Assembly: GCA_963757805.1 (NCBI GenBank)
Contig: CAVWSM010000023.1
Coordinates: 248,001 to 312,000 of the forward strand
Length of the DNA stretch: 64,000 nucleotides
Source of the DNA: CAVWSM01 sp963757805
GTDB lineage: Bacteria; Actinomycetota; Actinomycetes; Jiangellales; Jiangellaceae
Direction of reading: 5' to 3'
Part shown: positions 42,809 to 52,208 of the stretch, piece by piece
Layout: every line of letters begins with the position of its first letter
Numbering within the stretch: the first letter of the stretch is position 1
The notes under the pieces: generated by a model
What the model was told of the DNA's origin: nothing
Seen by the model: only the letters and a program-made list of their open reading frames with translations
Database searches by the model: none
Translations under genes and position numbers: made by a program

Positions 42809-45532
42809 GCGGTTGGCGGCCGTCGCTTCGCATCGCCCGTCGCACGGTCCGGCGGTCGCTCGGGCGTTCACTCCTGGTGGCCACCCTGGTCGGGCTGCCT
42901 GTCGCCGGAGCAACCCTGATCAATGTGATGTTCCGCAGCTTCGAGAGCCCGCAGGCGCGGGCAGATCGTGTGTTGTTCGAGGCGGACGCGTCCGTCGAGG
43001 TCTTCGGTGGGCCGGCGGGCGAGGGCTACTTCCCGTCTCCTGAGATCGGGTGGGGCGTCGTCGAGGAGCGCGATGCCTGGGCCGTCGATGTCGAGCCGCT
43101 GCTGCCGGATGGTTCTCGGGTCGTACCCGGCCCGACCGTGCACCCCCTGCAGGTGGAGCGCGGCGACGGCACCGTACGCACAGATCTCATTGCTGCCGAT
43201 ATCGCTGACCCGCTGTTGGCCGGCGCTGTCCGGCTCGACGGGGGCAGCCTGCCCGAAGGCGCCGATGAGGCGTTTGTCACCACACCACTCGCAAAGCGGC
43301 TCGGCCTGCTCGAGGGCGGCGAGCTTCGGGGCGGTGCGACGATCACCACACCCGACGGTGTCGAGGCCCGGGTTACCGGCTTTGGCGTCGTGCCCAGCTG
43401 CCTCAGCTGCCAGCGGGTCTATGCCACCACAACGTCCGACCTGGTCACCGCGGCCACGGCCGATGGCGACAAGGGCTGGAACCTCTCCTACGCCCAAGGG
43501 CCGTTCTACCTCGTTGACCTTCCGGACGGCACCGACGTCGACACGCTCTGGCCACGACTGGCGCGGGAGGACGGGCTTGGGCTCATACCGCGCATCGCGT
43601 ATGAGGATCCCCATCACTACGGCGACCCGTCGCAGGGCCAGAGCGGGGGCGTCGGCGAGGTCCAGGCCATCGCGCTCGTCTCCCTCGTCGTCGGGCTCGG
43701 CCTGCTCGAGGTCGTCCTCCTGGCCGGCACAGCCTTCGCCGTCGGGGCCCGGCGGCAAGTGCGCGACCTCGGGCTGGTCGCCGTCGCCGGGGGCACCGCC
43801 CGAGATGTCAGGCGCGTCGTCCTGGCCCAGGGCCTGGTCCTCGGACTGATCGGAGCCGTCGGCGGCATCGTCTTGGGTGGTCTGCTCGCGGTAGTCGGCC
43901 GCCCTCTCTGGGAGCGAATGAGCGATCAGCTCATCCCTGGCTGGCGGTTCGGCCTCGTCGAAATTCTGATCGCCGCCGGCGTCGGCCTGCTGTCCGGGCT
44001 TGCCGCCGCAGTCGTCCCCGCGTACGGCGCGGCCCGCATGAACCCTGTCGACGCGCTCTCCCGTCGCTTCCGCAGTGGCACGGCGACGCGGGTCGGACTG
44101 CCAGTTGTTGGCCTGGGACTGATCGGGCTCGGCGCCGCCGTGGCGGTGACCGGCGACAGACTCATGGCCGACGAATTTGCCGCCTACGCACGACAGCTCG
44201 AGGACGTCCAGGCGACTGGTGACTTCGTCACAGCCCCGAGCCCATCCGGTCCCGTCGCGATCGTGCTCGCCGGGTTGGTCCTGGTGGTCGCCGGCCTCGT
44301 CGTCACCCTGCCCACGCTGGTCTCCCTGGTCGGTCAGCTGGGACGGCTGCTTCCCCTGTCGTCCCGCCTGGCGTTTCGTGACGCTGCCCGGCATCGGCAC
44401 CGTACTGGCCCGGCCACCAGCGCCATCGCCATCGCCGTGGCCGGATCGGTCGGCATCGGGGTGATGCTCGCCAACCTCGAGCTCGCCGAACGCGTCCGAG
44501 AGGTGCCACCGGTGCCTGACGGGGTCATCGCGGTCCTTGCCGGCCCCGGGATCAACTGGAGCGATCCGGACGCCAGGGCCGAGTCGGTCGACGCCGGCTC
44601 ACGCGCGGGGTCCGACACCGTGGATGCCGTCTCCGTGGTCGGTTCCGGCATCGTCTGCGGCAAGAGCGAGTCCGGCGCATCTGACTGCAACATCGGGGCC
44701 GGACTCATGGCTGACAGAGACGTCTTGCGACACGCCCTGCTCCGACTTGCGACTCCAGACCGGTGACAGCGACATGCTGGCCCTGATGCTCGGCCGCGAG
44801 CCAACCAACGAGGAGCGCGCGGCACTCTCCGATGGCGGCGTCGTCGTCACGGATCCTGGCTTCATCGACGACGGTCGCGTCACCGTCGTGTGGTGGGTGG
44901 GCAAGGAGGCCGGAGTCGTCACCGACAACAGCACGGAGCTTCCCGCCGTCCTAGCCGAACGCGACCAGGCATACAACCTGCTGCCCAGTGCACTGGTGAG
45001 CCCGGAGACTGTCGAGGAGCTTGGCGGGGATACCACGTCCGACATGGCGATGCTCGTTCCCGATCGCGCGCTCACGGACGACGAGGTCGACCGACTGCGC
45101 GACGCCGCCGAGGCGAGCGGCGCCGAGACGGTGGTGGCTGACGACTTCAACAGCGACTACCGCGTGGCGCGCATGATTCTCGTCGCCGCTGGTGCATTCA
45201 TCACCATCGTCGGCGTCGCGATCGCCGTTGCGCTCTCAGCGGCGGAGGGCCGCGCCGACCTGGCGACCTTGGCCGCGGTAGGGGCAGCGCCGTCACGGCG
45301 GCGACGACTCTCCGCGGCGCAGGCCCTGCTCGTAGGGGGGCTCGGATGCCTGACGGGGCTCGCGTTCGGGATGTTCGCGGCCTGGGTCGCTCGAGCCACC
45401 ACGGGCTCGCCGCGGTTCGTGATCCCGTGGGACTCGGTTGCGCTCACCGCGATCGCTGTTCCGCTGTTCGCCGCGCTGGTCGCCGCCGTGGTCACCCCGT
45501 CGAGGCTGCCGCTGGTGCGCCGAGTCGAATAG
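42805..45532 (+). pseudogene. ABC transporter permease with two FtsX domains, frameshifted
   Basis: The first frame runs from GTG 42805 to 44766 and the second ends at 45532; one extra A near 44747 (CGACTTGCGA^CTCCAGACC) separates them. The joined ~908-aa protein has an N-terminal helix (LGRSLLVATLVGLPVAG), a large extracellular domain, a first FtsX unit of about four helices (residues ~290-440: AIALVSLVVGLGLLEVVLLA, AARMNPVDALSRR) and further helices. A second extracellular part and a second FtsX unit (residues ~795-908) follow. It forms the membrane part of the PadR-controlled exporter. Confidence 0.8.
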
Positions 45533-45556
45533 GAGGCGGCGAGTAGCGTCGCTCGC

Positions 45557-46406
45557 ATGCCGGAACAACGGCCGCCGGGCGGGCTCGGCGACGCGACTTT
45601 CGACGACCCGGACCGCTCGCGCCTGCAGCCGTACCTCATCGACTACCTCGAGCGCGTCGGCCTGCGGCCCGACATGCTGCGCGTCGACGAGGTGTCGTAC
45701 GGGCTGATGCACCTGCGGCCAGGCATGCGGGTGCTCGAGATCGGCCCCGGTCTCGGGGCGGATGCGGCAGAGATGGCCCGCCGCGTCGCCCCGTTGGGAC
45801 ACGTCGTCGGGATCGACCGCAGTGAAGACTTCGTACGACTGGCTCGCGAGCGCACGGCGACGCTCGGCCTGCCGCTGGAGTTCCGCACCGGTGACATGCA
45901 CGGGCTCGACCTGCCGGACGCGTCGTTCGACGCCGTACGAGTCGAGCGCTCGATGCAGTACTCGGGCGACCCGGGCGCTGCGATAGCTGAGCTCGTACGA
46001 GTCCTCGCACCCGGTGGGTGGCTCGTGGCCGCCGAGCCCGACTGGGGTTCGATGGCCGCCGACGTCGGGGACGAGGGGCTGGCGGAGGAGGCGACCAAGG
46101 CGTTCGTCGGGGTTCTGCGTGAGTCAGGCTTCAGCCCTCGGTTGGGCTTGCGGCTGCCCGGCCTGCTGACCGTCGCGGGGCTCCTGGACGTGGAGGCGGT
46201 GCCTGTCAGCATCGTCGAGCGCACCCTCGATGGAGCGGGCGGTGATGCCGCTGTTCGCGCGGTCACTGCCGCCGGATCTTGCCGGCCTGGTCGATGAGAT
46301 GCCCAGAGCGGACGAGTCGCGGGCGGCTCTGGCGGACGCCGGGGCTCGTGGGACGTTCACGGCCACCCGGCAGATGTGGGTCGTGGGTGGCCGCAAGCCG
46401 CCCTGA
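45557..46406 (+). pseudogene. SAM-dependent methyltransferase (class I), frameshifted near the end
   Basis: From ATG 45557 the protein has motif I RVLEIGPGLGADAAEMARR near residue 60, HVVGIDRSEDFVRLARER near 83, FRTGDMHGLDLPDASFDAVR near 110 and VLAPGGWLVAAEPDWGSMAA near 150: a UbiE/MenG-like class I methyltransferase. An extra G in the GGG near 46233 breaks the end; its removal gives GAAVMPLFARSLPPDLAGLV and a stop at 46404-46406, for a total of ~282 aa. Substrate unknown. It follows the ABC permease by 24 bp and may belong to that unit. Confidence 0.75.
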
Positions 46407-46474
46407 CCGGGTTGTTTGCCGGCGGATGTGGGGTGGGCGGTGCTTCCGTCCGTGGTGCGGGGAAGGATGGGCAC

Positions 46475-47041
46475 ATGACCGAGCCACAGCCGCGCCAAGA
46501 CCAGCAGGACCAGCCGGATGCCCGAGTCATCATCGTCGGCCCCAATGGCATGGCGGTGGAAGGCCCGCCGGCCGGTGGCCGCGGAGACGAGGGCGAAGAG
46601 CCATCGATCACCGACCTCGTCGAGCAACCGGCAAAGGTCATGCGCATCGGCAGCATGATCAAGCAGTTGCTCGAGGAAGTCCGCTCGGCGCCGCTCGACG
46701 AGGCCAGCCGGCTGCGGCTCAAGGAGATCCACCGGGCATCGATCGAGGAGCTGGAGAAGGGCCTGGCACCCGAGCTCATCGAAGAGCTCGACCGACTCTC
46801 GCTGCCGTTCACCGACGACTCGGTGCCGAGCGAGTCGGAGCTTCGGGTCGCGCAGGCCCAGCTGGTCGGTTGGCTCGAGGGTCTGTTCCACGGCATCCAG
46901 ACCGCGCTGTTCGCTCAGCAGATGGCGGCGCGTGCTCAGCTCGAGCAGATGCGCCGCGCGTTGCCGCCGGGAGTGGTGCCGCCGGGTCAGCCGCAGCAGG
47001 GCGACGAGCAGCAGCGGCCCGGTGGCGGCATGTACCTCTGA
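46475..47041 (+). CDS. bpa: Bacterial proteasome activator (DUF2587)
   Basis: A 188-aa protein starting at ATG 46475 after GGGGAAGG. The core PSITDLVEQPAKVMRIGSMI, QLLEEVRSAPLDEASRLRL and GLAPELIEELDRLSLPFTDD is the four-helix Bpa fold that forms a dodecameric ring on the 20S proteasome and opens its gate without ATP. The C-terminus ends PGGGMYL; mycobacterial Bpa ends in GQYL, so the docking motif is retained with Met for Gln. This gene marks a proteasome-bearing actinobacterium. The N-terminus is disordered and Gln/Asp-rich. Confidence 0.9.
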   Translation: MTEPQPRQDQQDQPDARVIIVGPNGMAVEGPPAGGRGDEGEEPSITDLVEQPAKVMRIGSMIKQLLEEVRSAPLDEASRLRLKEIHRASIEELEKGLAPELIEELDRLSLPFTDDSVPSESELRVAQAQLVGWLEGLFHGIQTALFAQQMAARAQLEQMRRALPPGVVPPGQPQQGDEQQRPGGGMYL

Positions 47042-47049
47042 GGCTCGGC

Positions 47050-47097
47050 AACGATCCGACATCTGCGGCGTCATGAGCGCGCCGATGTCGGATCGTT
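47050..47097. repeat. Palindromic intergenic repeat, copy 3 (bpa terminator)
   Basis: Perfect 13-bp arms AACGATCCGACAT (47050-47062) and ATGTCGGATCGTT (47085-47097) with loop CTGCGGCGTCATGAGCGCGC. The loop core TGCGGCG-CAT is shared with copy 1 at 11777-11840. It sits between the convergent ends of bpa and the HAD gene. Confidence 0.65.
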
Positions 47098-47101
47098 CAG
47101 C

Positions 47102-47902
47102 TCATCTCGAGCTGAAGAGCTGCTCGAGCACCTGTGCGACGCCGTCCTCGTCGTTGCTGGGTGCGAGCCGGTCGACGGCGGCGATCACGTCGGGGTGGGC
47201 GTTGCGCATGCCGTATGCGGTGCCGGCCCACGCCAGCAGCGGCAAGTCGTTCGGCATGTCGCCGAACGCGACCACCTCGTCGCGACTGACGCCTCGCTCC
47301 TCCGTGATGCGGGCCAGCGTTGTCGCCTTGGTGATGCCGGTGGCCGACACCTCGAGCAGGCCGTCGATGCTCGAGTGCGTGAGCTCAGCCAGGCTCTCGG
47401 CCACCTTGCGGGCCGCTGCCAGCAACGAGTCGGGATCCATCTCCTGGTGCCGGATCAACAGCTTGACCGGCGGATAGTCCAACAGGCTCTCGATCGCACC
47501 GATCCGCGGCGGGTGCTCTGCCTCGTCGAACCTCGTGCTGTAGGCGGGCTCGTGGCCGAAACCGTGCTCCGCCGTCTCCACGGCAAAGGCCACCCCTGGG
47601 ATCGCCTCTCGGACCACATCCACCAGCGCCCGCGCAGCCTCGAGGTCCAGCGGGAACGACTGCACGATCGCCTCGCTGTGCAGGTCGTACACCACAGCAC
47701 CGTTGGCGCACACCGCGATCCCCGTGTGCCCGACGGCCTCGGCAACCGGGCGCATCCAGCGCGGCGGTCGCCCCGTGACGAGCACCACGACGGCGCCCGC
47801 CTCTTCGGCGGCCCGCAGAGCGGCGACGGATCGAGCCGACACCGAGCCATCGCTGCGCAGCAGAGTGCCGTCCAGATCTGTGGCGATGAGTCGCGGGGTC
47901 AC
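47102..47902 (-). CDS. Cof-type HAD hydrolase (sugar/nucleotide phosphatase-like)
   Basis: A 266-aa HAD phosphatase with a C2B cap. Motif I is LIATDLDGTLLRSDG at residues 5-19 (nucleophile Asp), motif II VVLVTGRPPRWM near 40 and motifs III/IV GITKATTLARITEERG and VVAFGDMPNDLPLLAWAG near 215-235. It hydrolyses small phosphate esters; the substrate cannot be assigned. GTG 47902 follows directly on the stop of the paralogous gene upstream, so serS and both HAD genes form one minus-strand operon. Confidence 0.9.
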   Translation of the reverse strand: MTPRLIATDLDGTLLRSDGSVSARSVAALRAAEEAGAVVVLVTGRPPRWMRPVAEAVGHTGIAVCANGAVVYDLHSEAIVQSFPLDLEAARALVDVVREAIPGVAFAVETAEHGFGHEPAYSTRFDEAEHPPRIGAIESLLDYPPVKLLIRHQEMDPDSLLAAARKVAESLAELTHSSIDGLLEVSATGITKATTLARITEERGVSRDEVVAFGDMPNDLPLLAWAGTAYGMRNAHPDVIAAVDRLAPSNDEDGVAQVLEQLFSSR

Positions 47903-48709
47903 TCAGAACCACCGAGCCAACAGGTCGACCAGCCCGTCATCGTCGACACCGCCGGACACCTCGTCGGCCGCGGCCTGCACATCCGGCGGGGCGTTGCCCA
48001 TCGCGACCCCGAGCCCGGCCCAGCCGAGCATCTCCAAGTCGTTGTGCCCGTCACCGACCGCCAGCGCGTCCACTGGATCGATGCCGAGCCGCTCGGACAC
48101 TACGCGCAGACCCGTGGCCTTGGAGATACCGGCCGGCATCACGTCGAGCCACGCGTCGTAGCCGATCACGTAGTCGATGCCACGCAGCCCGGCCTCTTTG
48201 GCCAGCTCGAAGAACCGCTGCCGGTCACCGTTTGGCCAGCGGGCTACGAGTCGCGTGGCCGGCCCCTCGAGCAGCCGGTCGTGTGGCACGACGGTGATGT
48301 CACCGGTCAGCTCGCCCTCGGGGAACTCGCCGGTGACCCGGTAGCCCACGCCGACGATCTCGACCGCGAGCAAGGCGTCGGGAATGCGGTGGGCAAAGAA
48401 GCGCACGGCGTCGGCCGCGTCGAACGTGATGACGTTGATCGGGGAACGCGTCTGTACGTCGGCCACGACGGCGCCGTTGGAGCAGACCACCAGCCCGTCG
48501 AACAACCCGAGCTCGTCACACTCCGGCAGCGTGCCGTGCATCGACCGCCCGGTGGCCAGCACTACCGCGACGCCGTGCGCCGCGACCGCACGAATAGCCT
48601 CGGCGACTGCGGGCGAGATGCTGCCGTCGTAGTTGGCGATCGTCCCGTCGACGTCCAGCGCGACCATGCGCGGCCGCCAGGAGTTCGCGGCGGGATTCGG
48701 TGCAGACAT
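47903..48709 (-). CDS. Cof-type HAD hydrolase, second copy
   Basis: A 268-aa paralogue of the next gene. MVALDVDGTIANYDGSISPA near residue 15 is motif I, VVLATGRSMHGTLPE motif II and GISKATGLRVVSERLG with DALAVGDGHNDLEMLGWAG motifs III/IV. The cap differs strongly from the other copy (FFAHRIPDALLAVEIVG, VVPHDRLLEGPATRLVARW), so substrate choice probably differs. The start ATG 48709 overlaps the serS stop as TGATG, so translation is coupled to serS. Confidence 0.9.
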   Translation of the reverse strand: MSAPNPAANSWRPRMVALDVDGTIANYDGSISPAVAEAIRAVAAHGVAVVLATGRSMHGTLPECDELGLFDGLVVCSNGAVVADVQTRSPINVITFDAADAVRFFAHRIPDALLAVEIVGVGYRVTGEFPEGELTGDITVVPHDRLLEGPATRLVARWPNGDRQRFFELAKEAGLRGIDYVIGYDAWLDVMPAGISKATGLRVVSERLGIDPVDALAVGDGHNDLEMLGWAGLGVAMGNAPPDVQAAADEVSGGVDDDGLVDLLARWF

Positions 48710-49980
48710 CAGCGGGCGACCGGCTTGAGCACCTCGCGCCCACCGAGGTAGGGCTGCAGCGCCTCGGGCACGCGTACCGAGCCGTCGGGTTGCTGGTGAT
48801 TCTCGAGGATGGCCACGATCCAGCGCGTCGTGGCGAGGGTGCCGTTGAGCGTGGCCACCGGCTGCGTGCCGCGTTCGGTGCGCTCACGGATATTCAGCCG
48901 GCGTGCCTGGAACGTTGTGCAGTTGGACGTGGACGTGACTTCTAACCAGCGTTGCTGGGACGGCAACCAGGCCTCGCAGTCATACTTGCGGGCTGCGCTG
49001 GACCCGAGGTCGCCCGCAGCGATGTCTATGACGCGATGCGGAAGCTCGACCTTGGCGAGCATCTCCTCTTCCCACCCGAGCAGCCGCTCGTGCTCGGCTG
49101 CCGCCTCCGCAGGTGTGCAGTAGGAGAACATCTCCACCTTGTGGAACTGGTGGACGCGGATGATGCCGCGCGTGTCCTTGCCGTACGACCCGGCTTCGCG
49201 GCGATAGCACGCCGACCACCCGGCATAGCGGCGCGGCCCGCCTGCCAGATCGAGGATCTCGTCCTTGTGGTAGCCGGCGAGCGCCACCTCGGACGTGCCG
49301 ACGAGGTAGAGGTCGTCGGCGTCCACGCGGTAGACCTCGGCCGCATGCGTACCCAGGAACCCAGTGCCGGCCATGATCTCGGGCCGTACGAGCGTCGGCG
49401 TGATCATGGGAGTGAAGCCCGCGGCAAGTGCCTGGTCCATGGCCATTGTGAGCAGCGCAAGCTCGAGCTGGGCACCGACACCGGTGAGGAAGTAGAAGCG
49501 CGCGCCCGAGACCTTGGCGCCGCGCTCGGTGTCAATCGCGCCGAGGAGCTCGCCGATCTCGAGATGGTCGCGTACGGGGTCAGGAGTCGGACGCTCACCA
49601 ACCTCGCGGAGCACGACGTAGTCGTCCTCGCCGCCTGCCGGGACGCCGTCCTCGATGACGTTGTCGATCGAGCCGAGCAGCTCCTCCAACTCGGTGGCGG
49701 CTGCGTCGGCAGTGACCTCCGCGTCCTTCACCGCAGCCGCTAGGTCCTTGGTACGCGCAAGGAGCGCCTGCTTCTCGTCGGGCGCGGCCTGGGGGATCTG
49801 CCTGCCCAGCGCCTTCTGCTCTGCCCGGAGCTGCTCGAACTCGGTCAGTGCGGCGCGGCGCCGGGCATCCGCGGACAGCAGTGAATCGATCGACTCTGCG
49901 CTCGCACCTCGCGCCCGCTGGGAGGCGCGGGCGCGGTCGGCGTAGGCGGGGTCATCACGCAGCTGGCGCAGGTCGATCAC
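48709..49980 (-). CDS. serS: Serine--tRNA ligase
   Basis: A 423-aa class II synthetase charging tRNA-Ser (two such tRNAs lie at 31744-31836 and 37703-37795). The N-terminal coiled-coil arm (EFEQLRAEQKALGRQIPQAA, residues ~47-110) grips the long variable arm. Motif 2 is SACYRREAGSYGKDTRGIIR near residue 255 with the following HQFHKVEMF, and motif 3 is NGTLATTRWIVAILENHQQ near 380. Length is normal. It heads an operon with two HAD phosphatase genes. Confidence 0.96.
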   Translation of the reverse strand: MIDLRQLRDDPAYADRARASQRARGASAESIDSLLSADARRRAALTEFEQLRAEQKALGRQIPQAAPDEKQALLARTKDLAAAVKDAEVTADAAATELEELLGSIDNVIEDGVPAGGEDDYVVLREVGERPTPDPVRDHLEIGELLGAIDTERGAKVSGARFYFLTGVGAQLELALLTMAMDQALAAGFTPMITPTLVRPEIMAGTGFLGTHAAEVYRVDADDLYLVGTSEVALAGYHKDEILDLAGGPRRYAGWSACYRREAGSYGKDTRGIIRVHQFHKVEMFSYCTPAEAAAEHERLLGWEEEMLAKVELPHRVIDIAAGDLGSSAARKYDCEAWLPSQQRWLEVTSTSNCTTFQARRLNIRERTERGTQPVATLNGTLATTRWIVAILENHQQPDGSVRVPEALQPYLGGREVLKPVAR

Positions 49981-50027
49981 GCGTCGAGCCTACCTGCGGG
50001 CTACGGCCGGACTTCCGGCCTCGGGGA

Positions 50028-50516
50028 TCACGGCTTGCTGGTGTGGAAGTCCCACGTTGCGTCGACGGCCGATCCCAACGAGCCGTCCGCCTTCTGCGGT
50101 TGGTAGGCGTAGGCAATGCGGCGGAAATCGAGCGTGAACTCATCAGTCGGCGGCTGGTCGTCGCCTTCCGAACCGCCGATCCGATAGCTGCTGACCAGGA
50201 CGTCGCTCAGCGTGATCGTCAGGAACTGCTGCCCCTTGCCGCCGGCGCGGACCACAGCCAGCTCGGCTTTCGGGAAGTGCTTGCCGGCGAGACAGGACTG
50301 CAGCAGCGCCGGCGATGCCTTGTCGACGAACTTGACGAAGCTGACGTCCTGCGGCTTGACCTTTCCCGCTCCGGCGCCGCCACCGGCCAAGACTGTCCCC
50401 TCCGCCGAGACTCCCCAAGTGAACGTCAACAGGTCGATCCACTGCGCGTGCCTGTCGTCCGTTGACTCGCCGGCGATCCCGTCGATCTTCAAGAACAACT
50501 CGATGGCCACGGCCAA
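50028..50516 (-). CDS. Hcp-family (type VI secretion tube-like) protein
   Basis: A 162-aa protein from ATG 50516 that matches the Hcp1 fold: AIELFLKIDGIAGESTDDRH at the N-terminus, IDLLTFTWGVS as the next strand, VSFVKFVDKASPALLQSCLA near residue 60 with the single helix, and ITLSDVLVSSYRIGGS and DEFTLDFRRIAYAYQP as closing strands. In proteobacteria Hcp hexamers form the T6SS inner tube. No other T6SS gene is in the window, and Gram-positive bacteria are not known to have a T6SS, so the role must differ. It lies alone between serS and pheA. Confidence 0.8.
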   Translation of the reverse strand: MAVAIELFLKIDGIAGESTDDRHAQWIDLLTFTWGVSAEGTVLAGGGAGAGKVKPQDVSFVKFVDKASPALLQSCLAGKHFPKAELAVVRAGGKGQQFLTITLSDVLVSSYRIGGSEGDDQPPTDEFTLDFRRIAYAYQPQKADGSLGSAVDATWDFHTSKP

Positions 50517-50540
50517 CCCCCCAAAGGCTCGGTGTCCCGA

Positions 50541-50599
50541 TTGATCATGGCAGAGATGTGGTCAAACCTTAGGAATGATCACACCTTCGCCATGATCAA
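50541..50599. repeat. Palindromic intergenic repeat, copy 4
   Basis: Perfect 11-bp arms TTGATCATGGC (50541-50551) and GCCATGATCAA (50589-50599), with weaker internal pairing (GTGGTC / GATCAC). The GATCATG arm core matches copies 1 and 2; the loop does not. It lies between pheA and the Hcp-like gene. Confidence 0.55.
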
Positions 50600-50616
50600 C
50601 AGATAACGCGCCGGGC

Positions 50617-51546
50617 TTAGCGCGCCTCGCCACGCAGCGCGCGCAACCAGTCCTCCGCGGAGGCAAAGTCGGCGTCGGCGGTGCCGTAGCGGACATCGGG
50701 CACGACGCCGTCGGCACGCTCGTACGAGCCAAGGAAGCGCACTTCTTTACTGACCCGGCGCAAACCCTTGAGCGCATCGCCAACACGCGCATCGGCGATG
50801 TGTCCCTCGAGGTCGACCGAGAAGCAATAGCGGCCGATCCCGTCGCCGGTCGGACGAGACTCGATGCGCGTGAGGTTGACGCCGCGGGCAGCGAACTGCT
50901 CCAGGCTCTCCAGCAGAGCACCCGGGTGATCGTCACGGAGGAAGAAGACGAGCGAGGTACGGTCCCTGCCCGTGCGCGGCGGTGGATGCCCTGGCGACAT
51001 GACGAGTACGAAGCGGGTCTGTGCGTCCGGGTTGTCACCGATGCCGCTAGCGAGGGCGACGACTGAATAGTGCTCGACGGCGATCGGCGCGGCGATGGCG
51101 GCGTCGAACGGAGAAGTGGGATCAGCAACCTGCGCGACGGCGGCGGCGGTGGACGAGGCAGGCAGCACGCGGGCGGTCGGCAGGTTGGCCGCCAGCCAGC
51201 GTCGCGTCTGTGCCTCCGCGTGCGGGTGGGTCGCGATCGTCTTGATGTCGGTGAGCTGCGTGCCGGCCCGGGCCAAGAGCGCAAACGCCACGGGCAGCAC
51301 GGCCTCCCGCACAATCACCAGCGGCTCGCCCGCGGCCAGCTCGTCGAGGGTGGCATTGACCGAGCCCTCGACGGAGTTCTCCAGTGGCACCATGGCGCCG
51401 GAGACCGCTTCGGTCCGGACCGCATCAAGCGCCGCCGTCACCGACTCGTACGGACGCAGCCCGGCGCCGGGCTCAGCCACCTGGCGCAGGGCGGCCTCGG
51501 TGAACGTGCCCTCTGGGCCGAGGTAGGCGTAACTCACCACGATCAT
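50617..51546 (-). CDS. pheA: Prephenate dehydratase
   Basis: A 309-aa enzyme turning prephenate into phenylpyruvate in phenylalanine synthesis. The PDT domain has SYAYLGPEGTFTEAALRQ at the start, GAMVPLENSVEGSVNATLDE near residue 53, IATHPHAEAQTRRWL near 105 and the TRF motif DNPDAQTRFVLVMSP near 175. The C-terminal ACT domain (TSLVFFLRDDHPGALLESLE, then VNLTRIESRPTGDGIGRYCF) carries the ESRP allosteric site for Phe feedback. No chorismate mutase domain is fused. ATG 51546 was used; an in-frame GTG twelve bases later is also possible. Confidence 0.95.
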   Translation of the reverse strand: MIVVSYAYLGPEGTFTEAALRQVAEPGAGLRPYESVTAALDAVRTEAVSGAMVPLENSVEGSVNATLDELAAGEPLVIVREAVLPVAFALLARAGTQLTDIKTIATHPHAEAQTRRWLAANLPTARVLPASSTAAAVAQVADPTSPFDAAIAAPIAVEHYSVVALASGIGDNPDAQTRFVLVMSPGHPPPRTGRDRTSLVFFLRDDHPGALLESLEQFAARGVNLTRIESRPTGDGIGRYCFSVDLEGHIADARVGDALKGLRRVSKEVRFLGSYERADGVVPDVRYGTADADFASAEDWLRALRGEAR

Positions 51547-51582
51547 CAAGCCTACGGGTGGCTCGCCGGGTCGCTCGCGCGA

Positions 51583-52113
51583 TCAGCGTCGACGACGTAC
51601 CGCGGCGTCCTGCTCGCCACGGGCGAGTGCGACCGCCTCACGCTCCTCCGGTGCGAGGGCGAAGTCACCGTGACCGCGGGTGACGATCTTTGCGTAGGTG
51701 CGGGAGCCGTCGGACTCGGTGACCGTGCTGAGCACGACACCGTCACCTTCCGCATCGAGCAGCGCGAGCGAGAACGACTGGTGCCGGGCAACCGCTCCGG
51801 GAGCGTCATAGCGCACCAGGGCCACGTGCCGGATCGCGTCGGCGGACTCCTGCCGTGCTTGGTCGAGCTCATCGAGCGCGGCCTGTACGTCGCCCCGCAG
51901 GTCGGTCATCTCGTCGCTGTTGTCGGCCAGCAGGTCGAGGATCGATCGTGACTTGCCTTTGGGGCCGACCGGCTCGAGGATCGCCAGCCGGCCGCGCAGT
52001 GCCGCCACCTGGCGGTGCGCCCGAGCGGCGGACCAGACGCCCAGCAACCCCAGCAGCACCCCGGCGACGACCAGCCCGTCGCGCAGCGTCGGGTCACCGA
52101 CAAAGCCGGACAT
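51583..52113 (-). CDS. DUF4446-family protein
   Basis: A 176-aa protein with one N-terminal membrane helix (GLVVAGVLLGLLGVWSAARA) and then a coiled-coil-like stretch (EMTDLRGDVQAALDELDQAR). The conserved DUF4446 domain follows: HVALVRYDAPGAVARHQSFS, LALLDAEGDGVVLSTVTESD and SRTYAKIVTRGHGDFALAPE near residues 95-160. The family is widespread in Gram-positive bacteria and has no known function. It is 36 bp from pheA and in the same direction. Confidence 0.85.
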   Translation of the reverse strand: MSGFVGDPTLRDGLVVAGVLLGLLGVWSAARAHRQVAALRGRLAILEPVGPKGKSRSILDLLADNSDEMTDLRGDVQAALDELDQARQESADAIRHVALVRYDAPGAVARHQSFSLALLDAEGDGVVLSTVTESDGSRTYAKIVTRGHGDFALAPEEREAVALARGEQDAAVRRRR

Positions 52114-52208
52114 GTCCGGAGCGTACTGCTCGCAGTCCTCCGGAAGGCTCTACGCGCACCGTGTCTGATGGCCGTGTTCGGGCGGTAATCGGGCCCGCAA
52201 CCTCGGCG

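Noticed and set aside
42868..44400. 510-aa frame on the minus strand
   Set aside because: Antisense of the FtsX-type permease gene; Asp/Gln/Gly-rich with no motif.
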